DNA of 64,000 nt from Stereum hirsutum FP-91666 SS1 (GCF_000264905.1 NW_006763136.1:1095485-1159484); one strand, 5' to 3'; counted from the stretch's first letter, positions 39,869 through 53,045 are shown. Numbers and translations: made by a program. Notes: generated from the sequence alone by a model not told the origin.

Positions 39869-42601
39869 CTAGTACCCATCCCCATACTCATCGTCCTCCC
39901 CATACTCATACCCCCCATGCTCACCCGCATCCTCCTCCCCATCCTCGTAATAATCATCGTACCCATGCTCATCCGGGTACACCTCCGCAAACCCGCCACC
40001 CATCGCATGCGCAGGAAAGTCAAAGTAGCGCTCCACATGATGATGATGGGGAGGGCCATCATCCTCATAATCCGTCCTCGGTTCGTCGTCCTCATAATCG
40101 TCCCTCTCCTCATCGTCTTCATACCACCCCGCCTGCTCGCCGAACCGCTCGGCGACCTCGCGCGCATCGGGGATGGGCGAGTCTGCGTTGTGCAGGAGGT
40201 GGGCAAGGTGGATGGGAGGACGGGCGATGGAGCCGTCGTCGTCTTCTTCGTAGCCGTGAGCTTCGGCGTCGAAGGGATAGTCTTCCTCTTCTTCTTCGTC
40301 GCTGTGGATGAGGTTAAGGAGGACATAAACGCAGTGAGAACGCAATATCAGGAATGACTAGAGAGAGAACGTACGTTGCATGGCTAGGGCCTGCGCGCGG
40401 ACGATGACGTTCAACTTCTTCTTCACTAGAGGAAGGAAAGGACAGGTCGCGATGCAGTCAGAACTCTAGACACATCATAGCTTCGCGAAAGAAGATACTC
40501 ACTCTTCTTCCTCATCGGACTCAACAATCCTTCTTCTCAACGAAGAAGGATATCGTGGCGGCTGCATTTCCTCCTCGTCATCCGAGACCACAATGGGCGC
40601 ATTCCTCCGCCCTAACCTCGGCCTAACCTCACGCACATCATCTTCCTCCGAATCCGACGATATCTCGATCACACCCCTCTCTCTTTCGCCTCCATGATGC
40701 GCCGCCTCTGCATCATCAATGAAACTGCTCTCATACCCATCGCTACCGCCCTCTCCTTCCCCACCGTCCTCGTCACCATCGATATCGACCTCTCCTCCAA
40801 CGCCAAACAAGTCATGGATGTATGGAAGCTGACGATGCAGCTGTTGCCGATAATCCCTGTCGAATTCGGCTCTGGCCTCAAAGCCCTCTAGATCGTCGAC
40901 ATCGACGTCGTCCTCGCCCTCGTCCCCACTTTCTCCGTGGAACCCATCCTCATAGAGCCCGTCGTCGAGGTCTTCATCGTCGTGCAGACCAAGGTCGGGG
41001 TGATCATGGTGATCGTGCGCGCCGTGTCCATGTCCAGCACCCGGCAACGGTGCACCGAACATCGCGTTGAGCATTCCATGGAATGGCGCCCCATCATTGT
41101 ACTCGTCGTCCTCGTCGCCCTCTTCTGGATCGTACTCCTCGTTCTCAGGGTAGACCCTCTGACAAGACGAACAGATCCCCGCCCAGATCTCATGCGTACA
41201 GTCCACGCATCGCCAGACATCGTCGTCGTCGTCGTACATGCCCGTCAACTCATAATCTCTATCGCCATCGTGATGGTGCTCCTGCCGGTGTTCATGAAGA
41301 GGAGGAAGGTCTCCCGGTAGCACGCCGTGATGAGGTCCAGCGTTGATATGCTGGCCGAGAAGCATGAGGGGAGGAAGAGGGACATGACCGAAATTATGGT
41401 TCGCGTTCGCGGCTGGCTTGTGGAATATTTTATCCCAGGGGTCTTTGGCCCGTTCCTCTGCCGTGGGTTCGGTTGGGGGTTCACAGTCTGCGAACATATC
41501 GCGGACAAGACCGCTCTTGACCACCCCTTCGACCATATCCTTAATGTTCCACACCTCCGATGGTCGATCCCTTACGACCGCGCGACAGTGAGGGCATGTC
41601 TTCCTACGGAACAGGACATTATGAGGGTTCAGGGGGCCTATCTGATCTGCTGGAGGAGCTTTAAACCAGGAACAAAGACAGGAGTAGCATGCGACATGGC
41701 CGCAAGGGGCGAGCGAGAAGGGTTTGTGGAGGAGGTCGAGGCAGATTTGACAGGTGAGAGACGGGAGGAGTGTAGTGAGCAGTGCTTGGTGCGTTCCGAG
41801 AGTCTATGGGCCACACGAGAGGCCGACTTAGCAGAGATCACGAAGGTGAGACAATAAGCAGTAGGGCGTACCTCAGTTGTGGTTGTAAGCTGCTTTTGGA
41901 CCTTTTGGAGCGTTTCCTTGGGGACTGAGGTGGCTTCGGGTGCAGTGGCAGATTGTCTGGGTGAAAGGACTTGCTCGGGTTGCTTGCCCTTCGGCTCGGG
42001 AGGGCGTTCTGCGGTGATAGCATTCTTGGACAGCAAAGGCTGGGTTGCCTGCCATTGAAAATCGACGTGAGATGGCATGGAATCGACGGAACGAGCATAG
42101 AGACGAGGTGGGACACAAGCAGACAAGGGCCAACGCGAGCCCGAACGTACCTCCGATTTGATGGCGAGAACCGGCGTTAATTGCTGGGTGGCGGCCCGAG
42201 GGGAAATAGACGATGAGGAAGCACCAGAAGAGCCTTGAACAAACTCTGGCTGAGCAGGTAGGCCATTTTCGGGCTCGAGAGTCATAGATAGGCTCCTCGT
42301 CCGCTGTGTCAGGGAACAAAAGGGTCGAAAACAAGCGTGTCAGGAGGAGCACTTCTCGTCGTCACAGCGAGGAACTCACCGTCCGGGACGCGCCAGCGGT
42401 GATGGGCTGTTTCTTGCTCTTGTTTTTCCGCCTCCTCTTCTTTCCATCCTTCCCTTTATTCTTGGATTTGTTATCTTGGAAAACTAGACTCTGGTCAGGA
42501 TCGGTGTCGGACTCGACCTTGGGCTTCTTCGACTTGACAGCATCGCGCTCATCGTCGACAATTTCCGAGAATGCGCGCTTCTTCGATTCTGGATGAGGCA
42601 T
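39869..42601 (-). CDS. Acidic RING-finger protein, probable E3 ubiquitin ligase
   Basis: The start MPHPESKKRAFSEIV at 42601 opens a Lys/Arg-rich nuclear-type N-tail (KKRRRKNKSKK). Several short exons lead to a C3HC4 RING near 41560-41770: CQICLDLLHKP, CGHVACYSCLCSWF, then TCPHCRAVV after a 17-residue insert. About 120 residues later a second Cys cluster reads WRCVDCTHEIWAGICSSC. The rest is very acidic with His/Asp/Glu stretches, including DSDEEE and SSDSEEDD motifs that look like SUMO- or CK2-type acidic patches. It ends EYGDGY at 39869. RING plus a downstream CxxC...CxxC cluster recalls fungal Psh1 or CHFR-like ligases, some of which act on chromatin. The specific target is inference only. 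Confidence 0.78.
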
Positions 42602-42694
42602 GGTTCTTGCCTGTGAGTTGTGTGGGGGTGAGGAATGCGATGGATAATGTGCGAAGGGGGATGGGGAGATTGCACTGAACGCGTCGCGGGGTCC

Positions 42695-42702
42695 TTTATA
42701 TT
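42695..42702 (-). promoter_or_regulatory. TATA-like element of the RING gene
   Basis: The minus strand reads AATATAAAGG about 95 nt upstream of the ATG at 42601. Confidence 0.4.
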
Positions 42703-43029
42703 CTTCCTTGTTCTTTTCCTCCCACGCTATCCACATCCACGTGCCGTCATGGTGGCACTCCGCCACAATGATCTGCGACTGCCGTGGCCCGTCTGTGAAT
42801 ACACCCTCACTCTCCCCGACCCCGACGAACATCAAATCATAATATCATTGACTGTGGTTGCTGCTCCCCGTATATATGTTCAATTTCGATCCATGTGGCC
42901 CGCCGCAAATTGCGATATGCACAGCAGCCCATAATGCATTCCGAAAGGAAGAAACAAAGGCAATGTATATATTACAGTCCCAGTCTAGTGTGAACAAGGT
43001 AAGGAAGGCCACATCGAAAACAAAAATGA
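42703..43029. other. Intergenic region RING promoter / VPS15 3' end
   Basis: Short interval between two minus-strand genes. No additional feature is seen. Confidence 0.4.
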
Positions 43030-46000
43030 TCAAGCATCTGCATTGTCCACTCTCCACACCTTGATCACCCCCGCCCGGTCACCACTCACAATCCCCCCTC
43101 TAAAAGGCGAATCGATACATGCCAAAGCAGCAATCGTGTCCTGATGCCCTTTGTTTAGGTTCTGCTGGCTATTATTGATCAAGGACATCCGTTGTGGTGG
43201 TCGGTTATTGTGGCTGCTCAATTGTGCGGGATGGAGCCAGGTCTCGACATAAGCCGTCACCGATCCGTTCGACGAATGTGTTGTGCTGTGAAGAACTGTG
43301 TGTTAGAACCCGAACGCGGAGATACAGTGCGAGCATCACATACCCATATGTTGGTCTGTCGCTCTCCGTCTCCAGACCACTCAGAACCGCAGTCCGTTCT
43401 ACTTTCCCTAAATCCCAAAGCCGCAATCTTCGATCCTCCGACCCACTAATCATAAAGCCTCTCGCACCGGTAGCCAACTGCCCATCCGCTCCCATCTGCG
43501 TGGCCCTGTGCACCGTCGAATGCCCACCGAACTCATGACCGACAAAGACCGCCCGGATAGCAGGAGAAGGCCCACTCAGCATGGACTCCCGCGCAGTACT
43601 CTCGGATGACGCTCGGCGCGAGTTCGACGGAGCACCCAGGCCTGGTTGTCGTGCTTTGACAAGTGCAGCGATAGCGGATGCCGGACTGGGTTCTGCGTTA
43701 CCGGCAGAGATATCTAGTGGTTCGTCAAGAGGCGTGGACGTTTGTGAAACGACACGCGTTCCATAGGCCTCCACAAGTGATGTTGTCTCGATGTCCCATA
43801 CTTCTACAAGCGAGGTCGCAGCACTCTCGGACGTGGCCCTCGGTGCATCGACAGCTACCATTATCCAACGTCCCTTTCCCCGTGTTGGATGCACGACACA
43901 TTGATGTATCCGAGCTGAGCCGTTGGTAGTCGCAGCCGCAGTTTTCCATGTCTTCAATAGTAGCCCAAAACGAAGGTCCCAGAGCGTTAACATGCCAGAC
44001 GCGGTGCCCGTGACTAACCATGCCCGTTTCCGATCCAAACATAGCGTCGTCATAGGTCCATAGTGATTCGGCTGGTCCATACTCAAGAGTATCCGCATCG
44101 TTCGAAGATCGAGGATAGACACAGAGGAATGTGTGGTGGCGTAGACAAGATTGGAGGACGATTCTGTGCCACGAAAAAATGATGAGTAACCTGTGGAGTA
44201 TTCGGCTTAGTGAAAGTACTCACCAGTGTTGTAGTGTGCCATACAAGTGACATACTCCCCGGGTCTATCCAATCTATGCTCCCTCACAGTTTGCAGCTTC
44301 CCATACTTCGGCAACGCTCCTGACTGACTGACATGTACCCTCACGACATGAACACTGCCATCCTCCGCCGCACTCGCAAAACAATGCACACCTTCCAGCA
44401 CACATACACACTTCACCTTCGAATGGTGCTGCGTATAGGAATGTCGTGGTTTGCTCGTCACGTTCCGTTCTAACCGCGCCGTATCCCAAACTTTAACGGT
44501 CTTGTCGTCTGAACACGACATGAAGAACATATGGTCCGGCGAGACGGCGAGACCGGTAACTGATTCGGAATGAGCAACGAGATGTGCAATGAGCGTGGCT
44601 TCTGGTTTGCGAGCTGTTCCGTCTCGAGGAGCGAAGCTGTGGCGAACAGCATTTCGTCGACGTACAGGACCCTCGTGGACTTTGGGACCAAAATCGTCCT
44701 GATAGTCGCGATTACTGTCCAAGTACATATGCTCCAGTAGGTTGCTGATTCCAGGTTCTTGTCCATCTGTGAATAACAGGTGAATGTCAGCTTCTAATGT
44801 CGGGCGTAGTAAGAGGAGCATAACTGACCATAGGTAGAAATCGGAACCAACGGTGCCAAGCGATGTCGAGTCTGCCCACGTACAGTCCCCGCAGCGGAAA
44901 CAGGCGACGTCCTCCCCGACCTCTCCGGTGACCCCTCAGACCTCAACTTCGACAACGGCTCCAAAAGACCCGTCGCATTCGCCCTCGAAGACCCAACAGC
45001 TGGCGCAGCTTTCTGACCATCCGTACTCCCAACGTGCAACCTATGCATGCCTCCGCGGAACGCGGCCGCAGAGTTTGTGTTCGACAACACTGATTCAGTC
45101 GGACTACCAGGTCTATCGAAGACGGGTGGAAGATCGGTGAGTGCGGGGCCTACAGGTATTGAGGGTAATGCGAGTGGGCTGGTAATAGCGGATGTAGCGG
45201 AGGGTATACGATGCGGTTCGATGCGATTGTTAGTGGGTAATGATGTGGCGGACCCATTGATGGCACTGAGACGACGACGGAGGTCTTCGAATGGAGCGCC
45301 ACTCGGACCAAAGTCAATGCTCGGTGGGCGAGAAAGTCTCGGGGTGTCCAGAATGGGGGAACGAGTCAAGTCAAAAGTCGCCCTTCTAGCCGATGCTGTT
45401 CTCGCTGCACGCGAGGAAAGTTCAGATGCGCGAGTCTTCAGGAATACCGTCTGTGGCACGACCTTCAGCTTCTGGAGTTCAACGTCGCTGATAGTCTTTA
45501 GCGGCTCCGCATCATCCTCGGGTCGTAGCCGTGTGGCGAAGCTTGAGATAGCATTAGCGAGCTTCATGATGTAGTCTCGCATAGCCATCAATTTCGCCTC
45601 TTCGCTGCTCGTCATGCCCAACTGCCGTAGTTTCTGCAGCTGTGCGTCATCCCTACGAGTAATTATTGTGTCAGATTTGGACTCCACAGAAGTAAATGAT
45701 AAAGACTCACTCTTCGGATTGATGCTTCGAAATTCCAGCTGCGTTTCCCATCTTCCGGACAGCAGCAACGCTGTCTTGTGGCGAATCGCTCTTCGCCGCT
45801 GCGGCTCTCCGATGGCTTCTCCAAAACAAGGTTTTCGAGTCGGCTTTCATCGCCCACTGAACAGCTGCATCGAAAACTTGTCGAGATAACTGGTGGTGGG
45901 CAATTTTCTTTGTTAGAGAAATACAGTGGGTGAGTTGATGGACAGATAGGCTTACCGGAGGCTTCAATGCAGAGAGCAAGCTCATCTCGTCGACTACACG

Positions 46001-49000
46001 GATGTCTGATCGAAGATAATGTCTTAAAGAAGGATACAAGATGCACCACACATCACTCTGTGGTAGATGATTTGCGGCAGACCCTATGAACGCGGCAGCA
46101 CCTGAAGATGAGGACTGCGTGAGCTCAGCCCAAACTATATACAGCTATTAGAGGCCCGACCTTGACGAATCCACGCATTGGGATGATAGAGGAAGCCAAG
46201 CGTGGCACTCATGAGTTCCCATATCCGCATCTTCTGGAACAGACCCAGCTCGCACAAACTCGTCAGGGCACCCAACACCCGTGCCACCACGCTCTCTTCC
46301 ACGTCTATCGACAGTTGTTCAGATACAGTCCGGGTACAATCCTCTCAAAAGTGAAAAGAAAGGGAACATACCAGACAATGCCTGGATCATCAACGGCAAA
46401 ATGTATTCCTCCAGGCTCCTCCCACCCGCACACGCCGCCACATCCACAATTGCATCAAAGAACGCGTGCCTCAAAAGCCACTCCCTATCGTTCAAATATG
46501 TGATCATATGACTAAGAAGAACATCGTTTGTCCGTTGTCGACCGAGGAAGATGCACAAAGCGGAGATATCGTGGAGGACCGCGCGCTTGACCACACTGGA
46601 TGGATCGACGAGGAGTGTGGCGAGCTGGTCTTGGATGGAGTTTTGAAGGTCTTGGAGAGCTGCATCGTACGATAACTAGGGCGGTGAGATTTTCATCAGT
46701 TTCTTAAGCAAACTTCAGAGAGGAAGGTAGCTACTTCGAAGTGCGCTTCATCGTACTCGACAGGTTCGGCGGCAAGCTTGAATGCTCCATGTGCCTTCAG
46801 CGCCTGGCCCATCTCTAGATACCGAACTGCGGTCTCTGCTAGAGGTACTATGCATTGTGCATACATGCATCTGACCGACACCTCGACATCTTGGACCAGT
46901 GTCTGTATGTTCGGTATGATGTACTCTGGAAAGATGGTGGCATTGGAGGGCGTGATGACGGTGACGAGCATGAGCTATTCAAATACTGAATCAGCGTATG
47001 CTCCTTCACGAAAGAAGTATACAGCGACGTACGACTTGCATGAGCGTCCGCAGGGCAGCTGCTCGTACGGATGCAGCTTCATCGTGAAGAAGGTCGACGA
47101 TGTACGGTATCATGCGATCCAACTTCGCCTCATCCGTTAGATGAACGACAAGAGCGAGGAAGACGTCCAGTGCACGAAGTTTGCTGGATGGTTGAGAACA
47201 ATTCCGTACGTTCGCGCATACAAGCGACAATATGATCAGGGCAGGTCCATCTAGTATACAGTTTAGCAAGATATATACACAGAGACTTTGAAAAACTGTG
47301 TTCACCTTCCGTCGCGGCTCGCCTTCGTGATGCAAAATGACCAAGTAGTTTCGACTCGCGATTTGGAATGTACAGTTCCGCCGGAAAAATATCCTACACC
47401 CACCATTGAGTTTCAAACACAAACTTGACGGGAAATACGTTGGCGTTACCTGATACGGCCTCGCCGAACCGGAGTACTCTCCTGCTCCAGACTCTTCATC
47501 TCCTTCCTCCCGCTCTTGAACCACATAGGGTTCCACACTCTCATAATCCTCCCATAATCTCTCAATCCTATGGTCAGCATCGCTCGGCAATGGACCTCCG
47601 TTCCCATTCGCCGTCCCAGGTCCGGAAGGAGCATGTACTGGTGTGGCTGCTCCGCTTGCTTTGATGGTAGTGTTAGAAGTGGTTGAAACCGTAGGAGTGA
47701 GAGGTACTGAGGCCGGCGTGGAGGACGGAGGGCCGGAGAACGGGGATGAAGAAGGGAGTTCGTTATTGGAGGCGATATAGCTGTGGAGGAAGGAGTAGAA
47801 GGATTCGGGGAAGATAGTTCCGCGTGCGTTGTGCAATAGTGCCTCGAAGGAGGGTCGTTTGGTCGGGTCGAGAGATATCATCTCTGTGATGAGATTCTAT
47901 GGGTCTAGATCAATACACATACGAGAATTATAAGATGGAAGGCTCAAACCTGGATGGCGGGGTCGTCAATCACCGACAGAGGACCCTCCACACTATATTC
48001 ACCCTCCCGATACTTGAACAACTGGCTCAGAGTGAACAATGGCGCGCCTTCCCTGAACAGCTCCGCCACAACACATCCTGCGCTGAAGACGTCCATCGCT
48101 TCCGTCACCCCTCCTACTTTACCCTCACCGCTTGTACCCGTACTCTCAATACTGGCTCTCCGTCCTGCCCCTATCCCATCCGGCTTTGCACCCGCAGCGT
48201 AGAACCTCTCCGGCGCAACATAACACGTTCTCCGCCCAGAAGTATCGAAGAAGAATGAGAAATCGGAGGGGTCGTCGAGAGGGAGGTATGTGGGCTTGTG
48301 GGAAGCGAAGTCGGAGAGGTAGATCCAGTTCCAGGAAGTTACGAGTATGTTCTCGGATTTGATGTCTCCGTGGGCGACTTTATGAGCTCGTGCGTCCCGA
48401 AGTGCGGCCAAGAGTTGGAAAGCGATCCATTTCTTCTCAATCGAGCTGAGGAACGGGCGTGTACTATCACGCCAAAACAATCAACTGCCGGAAACCAAGA
48501 CTTAAATTCAAGAAAGACGCACCTAATACGATCATACAAATTACTCGCCACCCACTGTCGAATGAGATATCCAGCCTTGTCCGTCTCCACAAACGTCTGA
48601 TAATTGTATACATTTGGAATATCTAACAGTGCCTCCCGTTCAACTGTACCAGGAAGGAACACAAGATCGAATGAGCTCACGGGGAACATTCACAGCCTAC
48701 CGAGAACATCATAGTTTGTTGGATGTGTGGGGAACACGAAGACGCACTCTTCAGTCTCCTCTGGTATTTCCGGAGACTCCATCCTGGGTCGGGTTTGATG
48801 AATATCTTTGCTATTAGGAAACCATTGCGGTGTGTGCATCGTACTGTCTTGAGGTATCGTGAGGTGCCCAGGCTAGTAGCCGGTACGATGCGTTAGTAGT
48901 GTAGGTGGTCCTGCGAATAAGATATTGAACGTACCTCTTCTCGTACACGATGTCAGACCCAAGTTCCGATACGAAAGAGTCTAAGGCCGCCGCTGTTCGC

Positions 49001-49032
49001 GTGAGGGGGTAGCCAGACTGTGTGTTGCCCAT
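43030..49032 (-). CDS. VPS15: Vps15/PIK3R4 regulatory kinase of the class III PI3-kinase complex
   Basis: Vps15 anchors and activates Vps34, the PI3-kinase that makes PI3P for vacuolar sorting and autophagy. The start MGNTQSGYPL at 49032 has a Gly-2 suited to N-myristoylation. The kinase domain follows with IAKIFIKPD, the catalytic loop VAHGDIKSENILVTSWNWIY, SDFASHKP in place of DFG, DFSFFFDTSGRRTCYVAPER and MDVFSAGCVVAELF. All of these are family hallmarks. HEAT-like repeats run over about 47880-45700 (LTDEAKLDRMIPYIVDLLHDE, DPSSVVKRAVLHDI). A Ser/Pro-rich linker near 45400-44850 is followed by WD40 repeats (HSESVTGLAVSPD, SCSDDKTVKVWD, SGSEDRRLRLWDL, GDRAGVIKVWRV), and the chain ends VDNADA. 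It has about 15 short introns, and the length matches full Vps15. No domain is missing. Confidence 0.95.
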
Positions 49033-49507
49033 GGTGGCGTTCTTCCGGCCTCACCCCAGAGCACTCGCAAGATCTTGGTCTCTACTGACTATTGGTACGC
49101 CTTGAGCAATGATTTACAGTCCTGAAGCAATTACGAGAAATTACAGGGCAAGGTAGATGGTGGTATTAGTGAGACGCGTTCGAGCACAACATGCTCTCAA
49201 CCACCTCAAAGCAGCCCGCACTCACGGTGTGGCACCCCAGTGGGCCACACTCGATCGTTGAAGCACTCGCAGAGGGTGACAACCAAAAGCACACGGGAGC
49301 GATAATGATACTACATACGCACAATGTTACAACATAGTAGAAATTCTCCGATACCAGTACAGCAGAGTATACAACGTCTCAAATGGGATTTTCTGGCCAG
49401 ATACAAAGAGATGCACCGTCAACTTACAAGTTTCACAAACGCGAGCTCGACTCGAGCTGGTCACCCTACTTCCCCGGTCACAGATTGACAACACGTCGCT
49501 TGATATT
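49033..49507. other. Intergenic region VPS15 promoter
   Basis: About 475 nt upstream of VPS15 and downstream of the F-box gene. No gene is supported. Confidence 0.4.
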
Positions 49508-51528
49508 TCAAGGCACCGGCACGCTCTGCCTACCCTGCTGACTCCCATCCCACACAAACTCGGTCGCACACCCCGCAAGCACCTCCATATCCTCCCTCCT
49601 CGCATCCGAATAACATACCACCAACCTCGGCACCTTCTTCCCATTCTTCTCCCTCGCCTTCAAACATCCCATCAGCGCCGAAAAGTCGAAATCCCTCGCC
49701 CCAGCACTACTCCTGAATGCTGCCTCGTAGATCGTTAATGTCTCGAGTTTAGGAAGTAGGGACATAGACGACCCGAGAACGGTGCTGATGTTGCGGATGG
49801 CGGTAGAGCCGTGGAGGCAGAGGTCCCTGACGGATGCAAAGGAGCTGAGGAGACCGGACCAGAGGTCTGTGGGTATGACTTGGGTGATGCGGGCTATGGT
49901 GAGGGAGTGCACGGAGGATACGGTGACGGAGCGCAGGAGATCGTTGAGAGCTATGCGGAGCGCTGCGTCGTCTGAACCGTCCGTGCATGAGAAATGAACG
50001 TCTAATTTGGGTGCAGGTAGGTCTTCGATGTAAAAATACTCCGGAGGGATGTTCTTGTTCCATGCCATGACACGAAGCCCACGACGGGCGCGGAAGTCTT
50101 GAGCGTGGAGTAAGATACTTTGCATGGGGGGTGAGCGCGCTAGATGTGAGGTGAGGAGGGAAAAGATGGGGAATGGTAGGAAGGTGCCTATGCTGAATCG
50201 TAGATTGATGACCGCTTGGATAGGGAAAGAAAGGTAGCGCAGGAGAGAGAATACAGCGAAGGCTTGGTCACAGAGGGCAAGGCGAGTGAGGTTCGGTAGG
50301 TCCACAATTTGATTGGGCTGTGGTTCGGGTAGACCTCCCGTGGGCATGAAACCGGTGACGCTGTCAATGGATATCGTCTCCAAGTTGGTAGCGTTCTCGA
50401 GGATAGTCAGAATGGTATCACAGCGCAACGGTCCTACGTGGCACAGATCCAGATTCACGAGTTTATGGCAATGGACAGGAAAGAGTTGTTCGTCGAATGT
50501 GGTAGCACAGTGGTGAAGTGTTAGCGAGCGAAGCGACAGGGGGTCGTTCGTGAAGAGTTGTGATGGCACTTGGAAAGCCATCATTCGTGAGTCAAGCAGG
50601 ATGCCTTTCAACGAAAGACGCTCCAGGAAGGGGAAGGAAGCCGGAAGGGATGCGAGCAGGTTATTAAACCGCTCGGAATCCACACTTTCCAGACTGATTT
50701 CCTTGGCACGGGGTGCATGGTGTAGAACTTCTTGTACGCTTTCGTACAACTTTGAGTGCGGGGCACATCCAAGATTGACGCGAATGCTGATGGGAACGTT
50801 CCTCGACAACTCAAGCATCTTCAGGGGAAGGATCTTGGAGGAACGAGTGAAGACAATGTTGGACCATAGCAATGGGTAGTCGAGGGCTAGTTCCCGCCAG
50901 TAGTGACAGACGTGGGCGAGGCTCTGAATCCAGGCGGCACTGAATCCATCGGCCTCTTCTTCTGCATCTTCCTCTACGCAGTCGAGAAAAACCTGGAGCA
51001 AAACCTCAGGAGGAAGACGAGTAGCGATTGCGTTCTGAGTGGGCTCCTTTGAAGGGAGTATCAGTGAGCGTAGATAGAGATAGCATGCTGCTGCACAACG
51101 CACCTCGACGGTCTCGGATATGAGTGTAGTGTCCCCACTCTGTGGCGAACGAACACGATTGCTGATCCTGCACAACGAGGCCTTGATTAGATGGATTCCA
51201 CTAAGAGCGATAGGAAGAAGATGGCGTACACTTTCATTGTCCGATTCGACCAGATATAGCTTCCTGCGCTGGATAGTTGGGGTATGAAGCTGAAGGGGTG
51301 TATAGCCCGGATTCGAAGCAAGACGATATACTAGATCACTCGCCGCCTGTACGACACAATCCGCTTTGGGCAGAAGCTGACGAAGAATTCAAGATGTACT
51401 GGAACTGTTGGTCTTCGGAATCGTACGTCGAGGCGAGGAGGAACAAGTGAGACGACGAATGATATGCAAAGCGTTTGTGGAGGCGTTGATCGGCTGACAA
51501 TCCGATCTTCCCCACGCGTAATTAGCAT
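49508..51528 (-). CDS. F-box/leucine-rich-repeat protein
   Basis: A probable substrate receptor of an SCF ubiquitin ligase. The conserved N-terminal signature ASDLVYRLASNPGYTPLQLH is recovered near 51290-51360, spliced to RISNRVRSPQSG. An intron at 51104-51050 then joins EPTQNAIATRLPPEVLLQVF, the F-box core, with WIQSLAHVCHYWRELALDYP. The rest is a long series of degenerate Leu-rich repeats (LERLSLKGILL, LVNLDLCHVGPL, NLETISIDSVTG, LETLTIYEAAF), ending VWDGSQQGRQSVPVP. This is one of the expanded Agaricomycete F-box families. The start is uncertain. The best candidate joins MLITRGEDRIVSR (ATG at 51528) through a 50-nt intron; an ATG at 51552 in the same frame is possible. The C-terminal part from 51100 is secure. 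Confidence 0.75.
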
Positions 51529-51987
51529 CCCGCTATTAGATCGTACATACATGGGTTGAATCTAAGAGGAAAACTACTCTGAGATATAGGCTGGGTCGTT
51601 GGTATGAATATCCAAGGTCTTCGAGGTCAACGTTCCACACCTCACGGTATGATTCTCTCATAACAAAGAGAACCCGGCCGTGCGATGAAATAAAGTGTGG
51701 CCCTGCTCTCGGCGCCACACGGAATACGCTCGAAAAAAGACTCGACGCAGGGCCCAAATAATCAAACATGAGGTGGGATCGAAGTAATGGCTTCAAAATG
51801 CTAAATAATCTGGAAGCTATGTGGAACCGCCGAATAGGGGAAATAAAATCCGTGTCACGATTCACGGATATGCCAGTTTGATGCCAGTGCCGCTGAGCTT
51901 TGCGTTGAGCGGCCGGCAATTCCCGAGACGGTTCAAGTTGTGATTTTGCGCAAATTTGATTTGTGCTACACCACGGCGAGCTCAGAC
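51529..51987. other. Divergent interval between two F-box genes
   Basis: About 460 nt. A minus-strand ORF (51536-52012) overlaps it but has no recognisable content and antisense overlap with the next gene's start, so it is not called. Confidence 0.35.
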
Positions 51988-53045
51988 ATGGATTGTGACC
52001 AGCATAACTCATCAGAGTCCCTGTGCGTACATTTTATCTACATTAATGTCTACCTCTTGATTGAGCGCTATTTCATGCCACCTCCAAAAGTATTCGGAGC
52101 CAGGACGACCTAGTACCACATGCCCCAGTGACGTCTCAGAACGAACTTCCGTCTGATAGCTTCTCCCGACTACCACCGGAACTGCACTATCATATTGTTA
52201 AAGAATTGAATGATGGAGAAGTTAGAAATCTGTCTCTCGTTTCTCATCACCTTCACGACGTTCTCGCCAGAGATTTCTTGCTCAAGGACCTCGACCACGC
52301 CGCCAGAACTGAGATGCTCCTCCTGAGCTACAAGTTCAATCCTAACGAACGAGCCCATCTCACAGAGCAACAGCGAGAGCGAGAGCAAGGTCTGAGTGAC
52401 CAGCGACTTTCGTTCCCAGACCCTTGGCGCGAAGGACGTTTGGCTCCCTTCGTCATCCGTCGAGTTGAAACTTCGCCAGACACAAATTCCATCACGCTAC
52501 ACATATACGAGCCTGTGTTCTTCCGCGATAGCGAAAAGGGGGAAGCGCTAGATATCATGACCGTAATCGAGGGCTCTATGCAGCTCGTTCACACTGACGG
52601 GCTGGGCTACGAATCAAAGGATTGGGATGGCGACTTCGATCACAGCACGGCAAAACGCTTCAAGATGGTGAAATACGACGATATTGTGGGAAGTGGGCGC
52701 GTTTTGGAGCCTTTGACCCCAGCAGTGCTAAGGGGAAATTGGGTTTGTCCTGGATGTGACGGAGGAAGGCAGGTCTGTGGAGGCATGTCGATTCGGTATG
52801 GATTAACATTCTTCACCCGCTCGGGCTTCCATAAAGCTGATTGTATATATTGGGACGATTCAAGATGGCCGAACCTCGTCACGTACGGCGGTTGGTCAAT
52901 GCCTTGTCCTGCCTGTCTTGGTTTCGACTTGGCAAGCGAGGCGAAGGCCTTATGGAGGTCGTACGGAATGACTGACGATGACCAAGAGTTGGTCGAGCTC
53001 TATGCCCAAGTCAACGCCTTTCTGCCAGCGCACGAGCACATGTGA
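51988..53045 (+). CDS. F-box-like protein with two CxxC motifs
   Basis: Exon 2 (52140-53045) has an F-box-like core, FSRLPPELHYHIVKEL followed by LSLVSHHLHDVLARDFL. A domain unknown to me then shows APFVIRRVETSPD, ITLHIYEPVFF, LVHTDGLGYESKDWD and MVKYDDIVGSGRVLEP. Two Cys pairs (WVCPGCDGG and MPCPACLGF) flank a Tyr/Trp-rich strand (CIYWDDSRWP), possibly a zinc site. It ends VNAFLPAHEHM. No ATG opens this frame directly. I infer a first exon 51988-52026 (MDCDQHNSSESLC) joined by a 113-nt phase-0 intron; that join is a hypothesis. Its closest relative in the window is the damaged copy starting at 53701. Presumed role: SCF-type recognition of an unknown target. Confidence 0.68.

Noticed and set aside
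51536..52012. 158-codon minus-strand frame between the F-box genes
   Set aside because: Overlaps the inferred first exon of the plus-strand gene and has no domain-like content.
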